This document shows, piece after piece, positions 42,521 through 52,410 of a stretch of DNA of 64,000 bases (positions within the stretch are counted from its first letter, which is position 1; each line of letters starts with the position of its first letter). Source of the DNA: Emiliania huxleyi CCMP1516 (Eukaryota > Haptophyta > Isochrysidales > Noelaerhabdaceae); contig NW_005197351.1 of assembly GCF_000372725.1 (NCBI RefSeq), positions 77,669 through 141,668 on the forward strand, read 5' to 3'. Below the pieces are notes generated by a model. The model worked only from the letters and a program-made list of their open reading frames with translations, had not been told where the DNA came from and did no database searches. The translations under genes were made by a program, and so were the position numbers.

Positions 42521-44248
42521 TCAGCTCCCTCGTCGCTCCATCTCTAGGCCTGGACTCTCCGCCATGTGACCCATGAAGTCGGCCCCGACGACGCAGGGCT
42601 CGACGATGCGACGCGCGGCAGCCACCCTTGGGCGCGCCTTCTTCTGCAACGCCTTGGCCTCGCGGTGCATCTGCTGGAAGGCTGCAAAGACCGCGCGCCC
42701 CTCCTCCTCGGTGCCCCCCGCGGCGACGACCCACTTGCACACGTCGAGCTCCCACTCGCACGCGAGCAGCTTTCCCGAGAGGCGCGCGAAGCAGCTCGCG
42801 AAGTGGGCGTACCGGCCGCCGTCGAGCGCCTCGCACCACGCCACGACCCTGGCCGCCGGCCACCTCTCGACGTCGCTGAAGCCCGCCCGCTCCTTGTCGG
42901 CGCGGCTCGTCTCGACCATCTGCGCGGCGTACTCGAGCGTGTTGAGCGTCTGCCTCCCCTGCGAGCGAGGAGGCGCGACGTGCGCGAGGAAGCAGAGGGC
43001 CGACGGCGTCGCGCCGGCGTCGACGAAGCACGACTTGAGGACCGTCGTCAGCTTGGAGCGGCGGTACGGCACGTGGGAGTCGTCGCCGTGCCGCGCCTTG
43101 AGCAGCTGCAGCCGGATGCAATCCTTGAGGTGCCCCAGAGAGGCGTTGATCGCCTTCATCTCCTCGACCCGCTCGGCGTCCTCGGTGATCGCGGTCTGCT
43201 TGCGCTCCGAGCCAGCGAGATCGACGAGCCGCAGCGACCCACCCTCCACCTCCGCTCCCTCGCCGCCGCCCTCGCCGCCGCCCCCGCCGCCGCCCTGGCC
43301 GCCGCCCTTGGCGCGCTCGCCGCCGCCGACGACGACGACGACGCGCAGCACACAGATCGCATGGGAGCGCGACGAGCAGTCGTTTGCATTCGTCGGCGCG
43401 GTGGCGCGCGCGGCGTTGCCTGCGGCGAGGACAGCGCCGACGGCCTCGACCGACGCGGCCGCCGCCTCGTGCGCCCCGCACACGACCGTCTCTCCCGTCC
43501 CGTCGTCGCGCAGGGCCAGCTCTGCTCGCTGCTCGTGCAGCAGGTCGTAGCAGCGCTCGCCCCGCAGCTCGACGAAGGAGATGCGCAGCTCGCGGACCGA
43601 CGGACCGGCGGCGGCCTCGTCAGAGAGCAGCGCAGCGGCGCACAGCCGCTGCATGGCCGTCATCGTGTGCGTCTTGCCCGAGCCGGTCGCGCCATACGCC
43701 AGCACTGTCGACGAGCCGCCGCGCAGCGCGAGAGCAACGAGCGGGGACACCGCGGCATCAAAGACGGCATTGCTGCTCGCGCCCGGCCCAAAGACCCTGT
43801 CCGGCTTGAAGACGCGCGCCGCCATCTTGCCTGTCGGCCGCCCCAACTTACGCGCCTCCGAGAGGACGTGCACCTTGCCGGAGACCTCGTCGGCAACGAG
43901 CGCATCGTACTCGAACTGAGCAAAGGAGACGGCAGTGTTGCCGGGGATGCGCTGCCCGAGCGCGACCCGCTCGCGGGCGAGCAATGACCGCACGCGGACG
44001 CACACGCTGCTCGTGCTCGGCGCTCTGGCTGGCGGCGGCGGCGAAGCTGCCGACTTGGCCAGGATAGCAGAGTGAACCGCGGCCGATTTGGCTTGCCAGT
44101 CGATGTCTGCCTCCGCCACCGCCGTCGTCGCCGCCTCCGCCTCCGCCCTTCCCGTCCGTGCAAAGTCAAGCTCAGGACGCAGGCTGACTGAATTTAGGGC
44201 CCACGAGACAGGCGGTTGATGCGGAGACCGGGGGGAGGGCTCTGGCAT
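42521..44248 (-). CDS. Kinesin motor protein with C-terminal SAM-like domain
   Basis: Intronless, 575 residues. The motor core has the P-loop GATGSGKT at 186-193, switch I NDCSSRSHAI, switch II LVDLAGSERKQT, and the KINASLGHLKDCI-like INASLGHLKDCI, VPYRRSKLTTVLKSCF and LNTLEYAAQMVE segments. The compact N-terminal motor with a KF.PD..F entry is closest to kinesin-13/kinesin-8-like internal or N-motor classes. About 85 residues after the motor, WPAARVVAWCEALDGGRYAH through KLLACEWELDVCKWV resembles a SAM domain. A Gly/Glu-rich insert (GGGGGGGEGGGEG) lies just before switch II. No coiled-coil stalk is present, so it is likely monomeric or a microtubule-end regulator. Confidence 0.87.
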   Translation of the reverse strand: MPEPSPRSPHQPPVSWALNSVSLRPELDFARTGRAEAEAATTAVAEADIDWQAKSAAVHSAILAKSAASPPPPARAPSTSSVCVRVRSLLARERVALGQRIPGNTAVSFAQFEYDALVADEVSGKVHVLSEARKLGRPTGKMAARVFKPDRVFGPGASSNAVFDAAVSPLVALALRGGSSTVLAYGATGSGKTHTMTAMQRLCAAALLSDEAAAGPSVRELRISFVELRGERCYDLLHEQRAELALRDDGTGETVVCGAHEAAAASVEAVGAVLAAGNAARATAPTNANDCSSRSHAICVLRVVVVVGGGERAKGGGQGGGGGGGEGGGEGAEVEGGSLRLVDLAGSERKQTAITEDAERVEEMKAINASLGHLKDCIRLQLLKARHGDDSHVPYRRSKLTTVLKSCFVDAGATPSALCFLAHVAPPRSQGRQTLNTLEYAAQMVETSRADKERAGFSDVERWPAARVVAWCEALDGGRYAHFASCFARLSGKLLACEWELDVCKWVVAAGGTEEEGRAVFAAFQQMHREAKALQKKARPRVAAARRIVEPCVVGADFMGHMAESPGLEMERRGS

Positions 44249-44461
44249 CGGCGAAGCCTCGCAGCCTGGGCCCGAAGACCAAGTAACACTTGGAGCGCAA
44301 GCCGCAGCGTGTTTCTTCCTCTTCGCCGTTCACGGATTTCAACAAAACTTTGGCAAATCTCTTGTGAGTTTGTGTCTTTGTGTCGCTCCAAGGTGCCGTC
44401 ACCTCCTTCCCGCGTCCACCCATACCGCGCCGGTGTCCAGTCCGGGCAGCAGCCTGACTGT

Positions 44462-44653
44462 TGAGCACTTGAGCACTGGATAGGGTCGATTCCGCATGGT
44501 ACGGGACCCCTCGATCGTCTCGCCCTCCCTCACTGGTGCGTTCATTGGGGGGGGTCATAACAAACACGGTACAGGATCGAGGTGCACGCTGCCGAAGCAG
44601 TGTCGTCCCCCCTCTCCCCGACGGCGATGGCGGTGTGACCGATCGAGCTACAA
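44462..44653 (-). repeat. SINE-like repeat, copy 3
   Basis: Nearly the same as 31018-31229 from the tRNA-like TGTAGCTCGATCGGTC end to the TGAGCACTTGAGCACTGG end, with a short internal deletion. It sits just upstream of the kinesin gene. Confidence 0.55.
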
Positions 44654-44994
44654 GAGGAGCTTGTTCAGCATTATCCGGGGGGGTCGAGCAGTCCCTCACT
44701 TCTCCACAATGGGTGAGCCTCAGGCCTGACTGTTCTTCACCTTGCCGGGTTCTATTTCTTATTCCTATCGTTGGGTGCGTTTCTATCTCTCGAGGTTCTC
44801 GAGGTGGTGATGCCTTTCCCTGAGAACGCACACAACGCCTCGTGTGTAATGCCCTGTGTTCCGCGAGTGCGTGTGCCCCGTCGTCCATGCTAGGACGTGT
44901 GTAACACTGACTGACTGACTTTCGATGTGGCGGAGTATATTCGGCGGGACTGAGATCGGAAAAAAAAATTTTTTAGACCTCCCTTTGTTTTCCC

Positions 44995-45063
44995 CATGGC
45001 CTCCCCCATCTCGATCAGGCGCTCGTCGTGCGAGACGAAGACGACGCCGGAGTCAACGCATGA
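44995..45063 (-). pseudogene. Relic of an ABC-F (GCN20-type) ATPase
   Basis: Minus-strand translation gives SGVVFVSHDERLIEMGEAM, the H-loop region of ABC-F proteins (VSHDR.F/L.). No Walker A, signature motif or further exon is visible, so this is an isolated fragment antisense to the 5' flank of the kelch gene. It may be the end of a gene lost by rearrangement. Confidence 0.45.
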
Positions 45064-45178
45064 GACATGGGGGCGGGTGGGAGCACTTGGAGCACTTGGA
45101 GCTAGGCGTTACTCTACTCATATGGTCATATTCACAGCTGCTCCCGCTCGAGAGCTCGCGACCTACCCGCCATCGGCC

Positions 45179-46390
45179 ATGGCCTCCCATCGCATCGGCG
45201 CCCGCGTCTCGGGCCTCTCGCCAGCGCAGCTGTGCGCCATCATCGAGGCGCAGGCGGGCGCGAGCGACGCCGCGCTGCGCGTGGCGGAGGAGGGCCTCTC
45301 GACAGCGCAGCTGTGCGCCATCATCGAGGCGCATGCGAGCGCGAGCGCCGCCGCGCTGCGCGTGGCGGAGGAGCACGCCGCACGGCTCGTGGAGCAGCCC
45401 GAGTGGGTGCTCTCCGAAGTCCTCCTCTCGCCGGACCTCGCTCCGCACATCCTCGCCCAGCTGCCGACCAAGGAGCACGCCGTCAAGGGGACGTGCCGCG
45501 CGTGGCGTCGCGGCTGGAAGGAGACGCTGAAGAAGCGCGAGAGGCCGCGCCTGCTCGTGTTCGGCGGCCAAGACAGCAACGACAGGCTCCTCAACTCGCT
45601 GGAGCGGTACGACCCGTCCACGAATGCGTGGGAGGAGGAGGCTGTGGCGCCGATGCCGACGGCACGCTGGGGCGCGTGCATGGCGGCCATCGATGGCAAG
45701 CTCTACTCGGTGGGCGGCCAGAATTTTGCTGACGTCGCTCCTTTGAACGCGGTGGAGCGGTACGACCTGACTACGAAAGCATGGGAGGCGGTGGCGCCGA
45801 TGGCAGAGGCGCGTTACGGCCACGCCGTCGCGGTGCTCGACGGCACGCTGTACGCTGTGGGCGGCTTGAACGACGACGACGGCAGCCTCAGCTCGGTGGA
45901 GCGGTACGACCCGGCGCTGGATGCGTGGGAGGCAGTGGCGCCGATGGCAGAGGTGCGGTATTTTCACGCCGTGGCGGTGCTCGACGGCAAGCTGTATGCT
46001 GCTGGCGGAGGCTCGGTGGAGCGGTACAACGCGTCTACGAATGCGTGGGAGGCGGTGGCGCCGATGGCGGAGGCGCGGAGCTATCCCGGCATGGCGGTGC
46101 TCGACGGCAAGCTGTATGCTGTGGGCGGCATAAACGATGAGGTGGGCGGCTGGCTCAGTTCAGTCGAGCGGTACGATCCGGCGCTCGATGCGTGGGAGGA
46201 GGTGGCGCCGATGGATTCGTTTCGACACAACTTCGCGGTAGCGGTGCTCGACGGCAAGCTGTACGCTGTGGGCGGCGACTCCTTCACCAAACGCTGGCTC
46301 AGATCAGTCGAGCGGTACGATCCGGCGCTGAATGCGTGGGACACGGTGGCGCCGATGGGGGCGGGGCGGATCGGTTGCATTGCCCTGTGA
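45179..46390 (+). CDS. F-box/kelch-repeat protein
   Basis: 403 residues, one exon. Two copies of an Ala-rich helix (GLSPAQLCAIIEAQAGAS / GLSTAQLCAIIEAHASAS) open the protein. An F-box-like segment follows (LSPDLAPHILAQLPTKEHAV...CRAWRRGWKE), then six kelch blades with the repeating pattern ERYDP..NAWE.VAPM...R......AVLDGKLYAVGG. F-box/kelch proteins act as substrate receptors of SCF ubiquitin ligases, the propeller binding the target. The fourth blade is shortened (AAGGGSVERYN). An in-frame ATG at 44996 would add 61 residues but overlaps the ABC-F relic, so 45179 is preferred. Confidence 0.85.
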   Translation: MASHRIGARVSGLSPAQLCAIIEAQAGASDAALRVAEEGLSTAQLCAIIEAHASASAAALRVAEEHAARLVEQPEWVLSEVLLSPDLAPHILAQLPTKEHAVKGTCRAWRRGWKETLKKRERPRLLVFGGQDSNDRLLNSLERYDPSTNAWEEEAVAPMPTARWGACMAAIDGKLYSVGGQNFADVAPLNAVERYDLTTKAWEAVAPMAEARYGHAVAVLDGTLYAVGGLNDDDGSLSSVERYDPALDAWEAVAPMAEVRYFHAVAVLDGKLYAAGGGSVERYNASTNAWEAVAPMAEARSYPGMAVLDGKLYAVGGINDEVGGWLSSVERYDPALDAWEEVAPMDSFRHNFAVAVLDGKLYAVGGDSFTKRWLRSVERYDPALNAWDTVAPMGAGRIGCIAL

Positions 46391-48239
46391 GCGCACAGCG
46401 GACCGCGGGAGCCTAAGATCGACACTCGAGGTGCGCTGCCCGCCGAGCGGGGAACCTCCAGCCTCCACCCCTCTCTCTCCATGGACCATGCTCGCTGCGG
46501 ACTGCTCCGCTCTCTCTGACTCTGATATGATGCACCCTCGAGGCCTCGTACTGGCACACAGCCACCCGGCACACAGCCAAGAAGAAATCTCTCTCTCACA
46601 GCCACCAGCCCGCGCAGCCACGCTCGGCGTTTTCTAAGTGTCGTAAAATTCTTTCATCCGGCATCCTTCCGCCGAACGGGACGAGCGCGCCAAAATCATG
46701 AGGCGACACGGTCCTGGCGTGAGCGGCGGCGGTCGAGACCTCACCCTTCCTCTGGGCCGGCGCGGGGGCCCCAGAGGGTGTCCATGCGGGGGGGAGATGG
46801 GGTCCCCTGGCCCGCCGCAGGCGCCGATTTTTTGGATTTTTTCTTTTTTCGCGATTTTTTACTTGTTTTCATGGGAATTCGGCGTACTTGCGGCCATGCT
46901 ATCACGCCTTGCGACAGCCTGTCGGCGCTGCTGACCGTGCCATGATGCACAATTGATCACCTGCATAGCTCGCGGCCTTAGTATCAAGCATTCAGTGACG
47001 ACCTGATCGTACGGCCAGTAGGAAGGTGTCCTTCCAGCTGCGTGCACGCTTCTGGCGCAATGCGCGTCACCTCGGATTGGCTGCTGGCACTCTCGAGGCT
47101 ATGCCTACACAGCCTCGCGCGCATGGGCAGTCAAGAGGGACCACGCACCTTCTCAGGACAGCGCCGGTGCCTCTCTCTTGGACCGGCAAACTTGGTGGTC
47201 TCGTGTCACCAATGTGGGACCAGTGCGGCATCGCGCCGATCGACAGCTCTGAACTGCGCCTCACCACTGACCGGGAAGGCCGCCAAGTGGGCCAGCACAG
47301 GTCGCACATTGTGGCAGCAGTCAGCAGTGCATGGCTGATAGCTAGAGCAGCAGCGTCAGGGTCGCAGGGTCGGATCGTGTCAAGCCTCTCGCCCGGCCGG
47401 CCGCGTGCAGACGTCGGCCTGTCTGCTGTCTGGAGTGATCTGTCGGCGGTCAGTACGACCGATCAGGTCGGAGTTTTCTGATGGTTAGAGGGTCTATCTG
47501 TATGTACTCCTCGAGATCTCTCCAAATCTGCCCTCTGTTAGACCGGGTTAGATCGGGAAGTTGGTGCTAGTAGAGACTAGTAGAGCCGGAGCCCCGTTTC
47601 CGCACTGCGGCGCGGCGCACGGTGCCTCCGGGGGGCCCCGCGCCGGCCCAGAGCACCCTTCGGGCCGACGACCCAACCTCTACCACTCGAACAACCCAAC
47701 TTCGGCCCCGCTCGGACAACCCAACTCCACGGGGTGTGCCGAGGGGGGGCTGGGTGGGCGGTAAGCCGTCATTGCCCGGCGCTGCTTGCAGCGCTCTGGG
47801 TGGTAGTGGCGGCGCTCCAAGAGTGGTGCTCTTGGGAAGAGGTTCCTCCTTTCCGCTCCCCCCCCGCAAGGCGCGAGACACACACCAACCCAACCCAACA
47901 CCAAACAACCCCACTCAAAGCACGATTCTCAAGTTGGGCCCTCAGACTGACCACACGGGCCGAAGCGACATTGCTAAAAATCTCTCTCTCCGAAGCGGGA
48001 TTACTCGAAAAGAAAAATTTCACGAACAAGATCCTGCCAAGGCAGACGGGTTTGATTGAGACGGGTGTTAGGAGCCAAAAAGAATTTAAACAAGAACTCT
48101 CTCTCTCAGCAGACAGGGCCAAAAAGCTCCTCATCGCAAACCCTGTCAGCAGAGTCCTCCTACGGGAATGTGCGTTAGAGCAACACACACTGAAAAAGAA
48201 TTCGCGCGGCGCTCGCTCGCTCGCTCGCAGGGCCGTGGA
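46391..48239. other. 1.8-kb stretch without a supported gene
   Basis: Short frames only. A segment near 48088-48112 (GAACTCTCTCTCTCAGCAGA) resembles repeat C in reverse orientation. An AAAAAGAATT tract lies about 40 bases before the MIT-protein ATG. Confidence 0.45.
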
Positions 48240-49235
48240 ATGGCGTCCTCCTCCTCGACCGCCGCGCCGCTCGTGCGGGCTCACGCGCTCGCCGTTGCGG
48301 CCGAGGACCTGCACGACGAGGGCCGCTGGCGCGAGGCGGCGCAGAAGCTAGAAGCGGCGGCCGAGCAGTACGTTCGAGCGACCCTCACCACTTCCGACGT
48401 GGCGTCGCTGCAGTCGCTACGGCTGCTGGCGATCTCGCACTCGCAGCGCGCCCACGAGCTGCGCTGCCGCATCACGCTGTGCGACGCGCACGAGGAGGCG
48501 GCCGCGGCCGCGGCGCCGCCTCCGCCGGCGCCGCCTCCGCTCACCGCTTCGGCTGAGGCGGCCGAGGGCGGCGCAGGGAGCGGGAGCGGCGAGGGCCGCG
48601 GGAGCTTCGGCACGCACTCCGGGAGCGGCGGCGCGGCGACGAACGCCGCGCTCTCGCGGCTCGGCTCGCACCTCATGTCCACGCTCGAAGCGCTCCACTT
48701 TGGCGCTGAAGAGCTCGCGTGCGCCGAGCTGCTGCTCCCTCCGCAGTCGGCGTCGTCGTCGCGCATCTCGCTTGGCGGAGGGCTGCTCACCGACTCGTAC
48801 TGCGTCGTGCCGCCCTGCAGCGGCGAGCGCTCGCCCGCGGGCGCTGCTGCCTCTGCCGGCGCCGCCGGAGGAGCGGCCGGAGGCGCGCGGAGGACAGCGG
48901 GAGCGGCAACCCTTCGGGCAAGCCGTATGGCCCAGCGCCAGCCCTCCTCGCCCGCAGGCGGGGAGCACGACGAGCGGCTGCGCGCGCAGCTCGCCGTGCT
49001 GACGGGCGAGAAGGCCGCCCTCAAGCAGCGCTGCGCCGAGATGCAGGCCGCGCTGGCAAAGGTTCAGCGGCGCGGCAGCCCGCGCCTGTGTCGAGCCTGT
49101 CTGCTGTGAGAGAGAGTTGTCTTGTTTGAAGGTGCAGCGGCGCGGCTCGGAGCAGCTCCGCCTCGCGAAGAAGGCACTAGGCCCTGGCCCTGACCCTCAC
49201 CCTCACCCTCACCCTCACCCTCGCCCTCACCCTCG

Positions 49236-49272
<37 letters not shown>

Positions 49273-49798
49273 CCTGGACCCTAGCTCACACAAACCCCAC
49301 ACCGGCGGATAGGCACACCTCGGGCCCTCTTGCACTCCTCCTCCCGCCTGCCCGGCTGCCTCCTCAGGCGCTCTCCGTCGTGCGCGAGGTCCACTCCGCG
49401 CCAAGGCCCGACCCTCGCGCCACCCGCCCACGTCCTTCCCCACGCCCGGTGACACGTCCGTGAACGTCCGAGACCCGTCCCGCAGGCCCGACCTCGCGCC
49501 GCCCGCCGCCGCCGAAATCAAGTCGCTGCGCGCGCAGCTCGAGGCGGCGCACGCGGCGCAGCGGCAGCAGGCGGAGGTGGTTCGCAAGTACGAGTCGCGA
49601 TGGGCGCAGCTCAAGGCCTCGGCGCGGCGCAAGCAGCAGCTCAAAGACCAGCAGGCGGCCGCGGCGGCGCAGCTCGGCTCCTCGCAGGCGCAGGCGCCGC
49701 CGCAGCTCGCCGCGGCGCCGGGATCACCCTCCGGCGCCTCCGCGCCGCCGCGTCGCGCGCACTTTGGCGCGCTCGTGCACAGCTTCGCGGCGGGGTGA
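48240..49798 (+). CDS. MIT-domain coiled-coil protein, NRBF2-like
   Basis: The N-terminal 70 residues form a MIT-type three-helix unit: RAHALAVAAEDLHDEGRWRE AAQKLEAAAEQYV, then SLQSLRLLAISHSQRAHELR. This resembles the MIT of NRBF2, an accessory subunit of the autophagy PI3-kinase complex. An Ala/Gly/Ser linker and coiled coils follow (ERLRAQLAVLTGEKAALKQR, IKSLRAQLEAAHAAQRQQAE). Exon 1 is 48240-49061. A 70-nt GT-AG intron (49062-49131) leads to exon 2 at 49132, and a final exon near 49486-49798 follows a minisatellite-bearing intron whose exact ends I could not fix because phases do not agree cleanly. NRBF2 identity is tentative, though ATG101 elsewhere in the window shows the pathway exists. 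Confidence 0.5.
49062..49131 (+). repeat. Introner-like intron carrying repeat C (copy 3)
   Basis: A 70-nt GT-AG intron flanked by 16-bp direct repeats with one mismatch (GGTTCAGCGGCGCGGC at 49061-49076, GGTGCAGCGGCGCGGC at 49131-49146). Its interior is a nearly complete copy of dispersed repeat C (49081-49120). Confidence 0.7.
49192..49276 (+). repeat. CCCTCA minisatellite in an intron
   Basis: About 14 hexamer units of CCCTCA with occasional CCCTCG, within the second intron of the MIT-protein gene. Confidence 0.9.
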
Positions 49799-50657
49799 AA
49801 AGTTCCGGTGTGGTGTCTGAGGGGCGAGGGTGTGTCACTGAATCGCCCCAGCTGACCGAACACTCGCCTCCCAGCTGTGTCGAACTAACGTGTCGGGGCC
49901 GAGAGACCGCGGTGTGTCGTGGCTCGTGCACCATGACGCCGACCGTCCGGTGTGTGGACTCCATCCACCTATCTCAGGCGTCAGGGGACAGGGCCGGTCA
50001 GGCGGGCCGCAACACCGGAAACTACTCTGAGAAAGCAGAAGAGTCGCTTTTTCCCACAATGTGGCGAGTGTCGTGTGTCGACATATAGGACACGTGCATG
50101 GACGATGACGGAATTCTTAAAGAGATAAAAGAGCGGGAAATAGTAAATAGAGGTGATCAGGTTGTCCACACGAGGGTTGTGATGATATTGGCGACCAGCA
50201 TCTGCGCGTGCGGCCGCCGACGAGCGTCGGGAAGTAGCGTGGAAAGAGATGCACGTAGATTGGCCGATCGTAACTTCTAACTAGCGCGATCAGATTCGTA
50301 AAGGCGGTGTAGAGGAACAGCCGCTGTGGCGGTCGACCGTGGATACTCCCGAGCCCTGCTCCATCCGTTGCGCGGAGAGGTCGCCGATGACGCCACGAGC
50401 AGTGGCGGCAGCGAATGTGGTCCGAAGCGGATTGGCAGCCGCCCACCACGATTTCATCTGTTTCGTGCCCCCGCTTGTAACTGTTTCGTGCGCCCGCTTG
50501 TAAAATTCTTACTGCACGGTGTCGAAACTCTCGAAACCTCCACCTTCGACTCTTTTCTACGATTGGCTCAGGCGACAGCGGCGAGTACACCCGCAAGCAT
50601 ACCCAGGGCATTGTGCAGCGTTGTGTCAGTCCGTGCCGAGCGTTGTGCGAGACGACC
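49799..50657. other. Spacer without a supported gene
   Basis: No gene seen. Contains GTAAAATTCTTACTGC at about 50502-50517, roughly 140 bases before the FKBP start. Confidence 0.45.
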
Positions 50658-51207
50658 ATGCTATCCAGAGCCGCAACCAGAGCCGCAGCGCGACGCTCTC
50701 GTATTGCGCAGCTCGCCAGACGTTGCTGCAGCACCTTCCAGACCTCGCACACCGGCCTGATGATGCGAGACATGACGCCGCTGCCGCCAGAGGACGCGGT
50801 GCGGCCGGCCAGAGGCGAAGAGGTGGAGGTGAACTACGTAGGCAGGCTTGAGGACGGCTCCGTCTTCGATTCGACCGAGCAGCGCGGCCCGTTTCGGTTC
50901 ACCCTCGGCCGCGGCCAGGTGATCAAGGTGCGTTGAGCATTTGATGCGCCTGCCGTCGGCCTTCACACAGAAGGCCCGCGCAAATGAACCGTAGGGCTGG
51001 GACGAGGGCGTCGCGAGCATGCGCGCAGGCGGGAGGAGGGAGCTCATCATACCGCCACACCTTGGCTACGGGCCGCGAGCGATGGGGCCAATCCCGCCGA
51101 ACTCCACCCTCTTCTTCGAGGTTGAGCTTCTCCGCGTCGTCCCTCCTAATGGCGGCCTTCTCGGCCGGCTCGCCACGCTCGCCAAGGCACTGCCCTTCCT
51201 AAAGTGA
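50658..51207 (+). CDS. FKBP-type peptidyl-prolyl isomerase, organelle-targeted
   Basis: 160 residues from exons 50658-50927 and 50995-51207 with a 67-nt GT-AG intron. The first 25 residues ([24 protein letters not shown]) are Arg/Ala/Ser-rich and lack acids, a mitochondrial or plastid presequence. The FKBP core follows: [71 protein letters not shown]. These include the Tyr, Phe-Asp, Val-Ile, Trp and Tyr pocket residues of active FKBPs. FKBPs catalyse cis-trans isomerisation of X-Pro bonds. The stop follows a short basic tail. Confidence 0.9.
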
Positions 51208-52410
51208 GCTTAGTCACAGTTCGCCCAGCTCGCCGACGCCGTCACCCGCCAGCCGTGTTGAGAGACGTGATTCCGGCGGAGGGTTTCTGCACAAAGACGA
51301 ACGAGAAAGCGGACAAAAACCAAACAATTCTGTCTGAGTAGGGGAGAGACGGAGAGGAGAGTCATTGAGCCGCTTGGCACCAGCCGGGCAGTGTGGGTTT
51401 GTGGGCCCGGCGCCCGGGGCCTTCCTTGGTTTTGCCCTTCAGGGCCTTGCGCCTTGCCCTTGGCATCAGCCGGGCGTGTTGATTTGGCCTTGGCATCAGC
51501 CCTGGAAGGCGGGCACGCGGGAAATGCACACGCGCGCCAAAGGGGCGCAGCACCGACCTAACCCGTCGGAGGTGGGGGGAAGGGAGTCCCCCGGGTCCTG
51601 CGTGAGCGCGAGAGTAACCCCGGAAGAGGGCTGAAGATGAGCGGTGCGCGCAGGGGTCGGCGTGGAGGGCGAGGAACGCGCCGCGCGGGGGCGCCGCCTC
51701 ACCGGCCTTCGCCAACGCCTCAAAAGTGGCGCAGAGTGAGGCGGCGCACGGCGCACCGGGCGAGCACGTGAGCCCCGTGCGCCGTGGCTCCAACCGGGCC
51801 CTTGGCTTTTTTGAGCAGGTGTGCCGCCGCGCGAGCGACGCTCCGAGATCGCCCGAGATAGCGCGGCGCGGCGGTGGGTGGGGGGGGGGGAGTGGCGTGG
51901 CGTGGAGCCCCGAGATCGCGCGAGATCGACCGAGATCGCGCGGCGCGGTCCGAGATCGCCCGAGATCGCGCGATTCTGCAGCACCGCGGCACTCGGCGAG
52001 GCGGATGGGTTGGGAGCGAGGGGGCGCAAGTGTGCAGTGCGGTAGATGGCCAGCTCGGGGCGCGTGAGCCGGACTTGTGAGCCGCTCGGCTTTCATTTCT
52101 CTCTGCGTTCTCGCACATGCGACATGGAGTGCGAGGTATCTCGTCTGTCGCCGTCCCAAACTGTCACTCCCCTTTCTCCCGGCCGGGGTGGGGCGCGCGC
52201 GGGGGCGGCGGGTGTGCGGGATGTCTGTGGGCCCGAGAGCGATATCTTGGTTTGTTTCCTAACATCGAAGGGTGCTCAAAAAACAAACAAGTACCGAAAG
52301 TGGCAACCTGCTGGCGCCTGGGCGGTGGCTGCTGCTGCATCTACCGGCCCGGTGCCAGTCGTGACGGTCGAGGCGGCGCCCTCAGTGTGATCCCTCATTC
52401 TACTAAATCG
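51208..52410. other. Spacer with CGAGATCG-rich tandem block
   Basis: No supported gene. Between about 51846 and 51972 the motif CGAGATCGC/CGAGATAGC recurs at least seven times, interspersed with GCGGCGCGG. It may be a degenerate minisatellite or a binding-site cluster upstream of the DEG7 gene. Confidence 0.5.

Noticed and set aside
42566..43987. 473-codon plus-strand frame over the kinesin
   Set aside because: Shadow frame; all kinesin motifs are on the minus strand.
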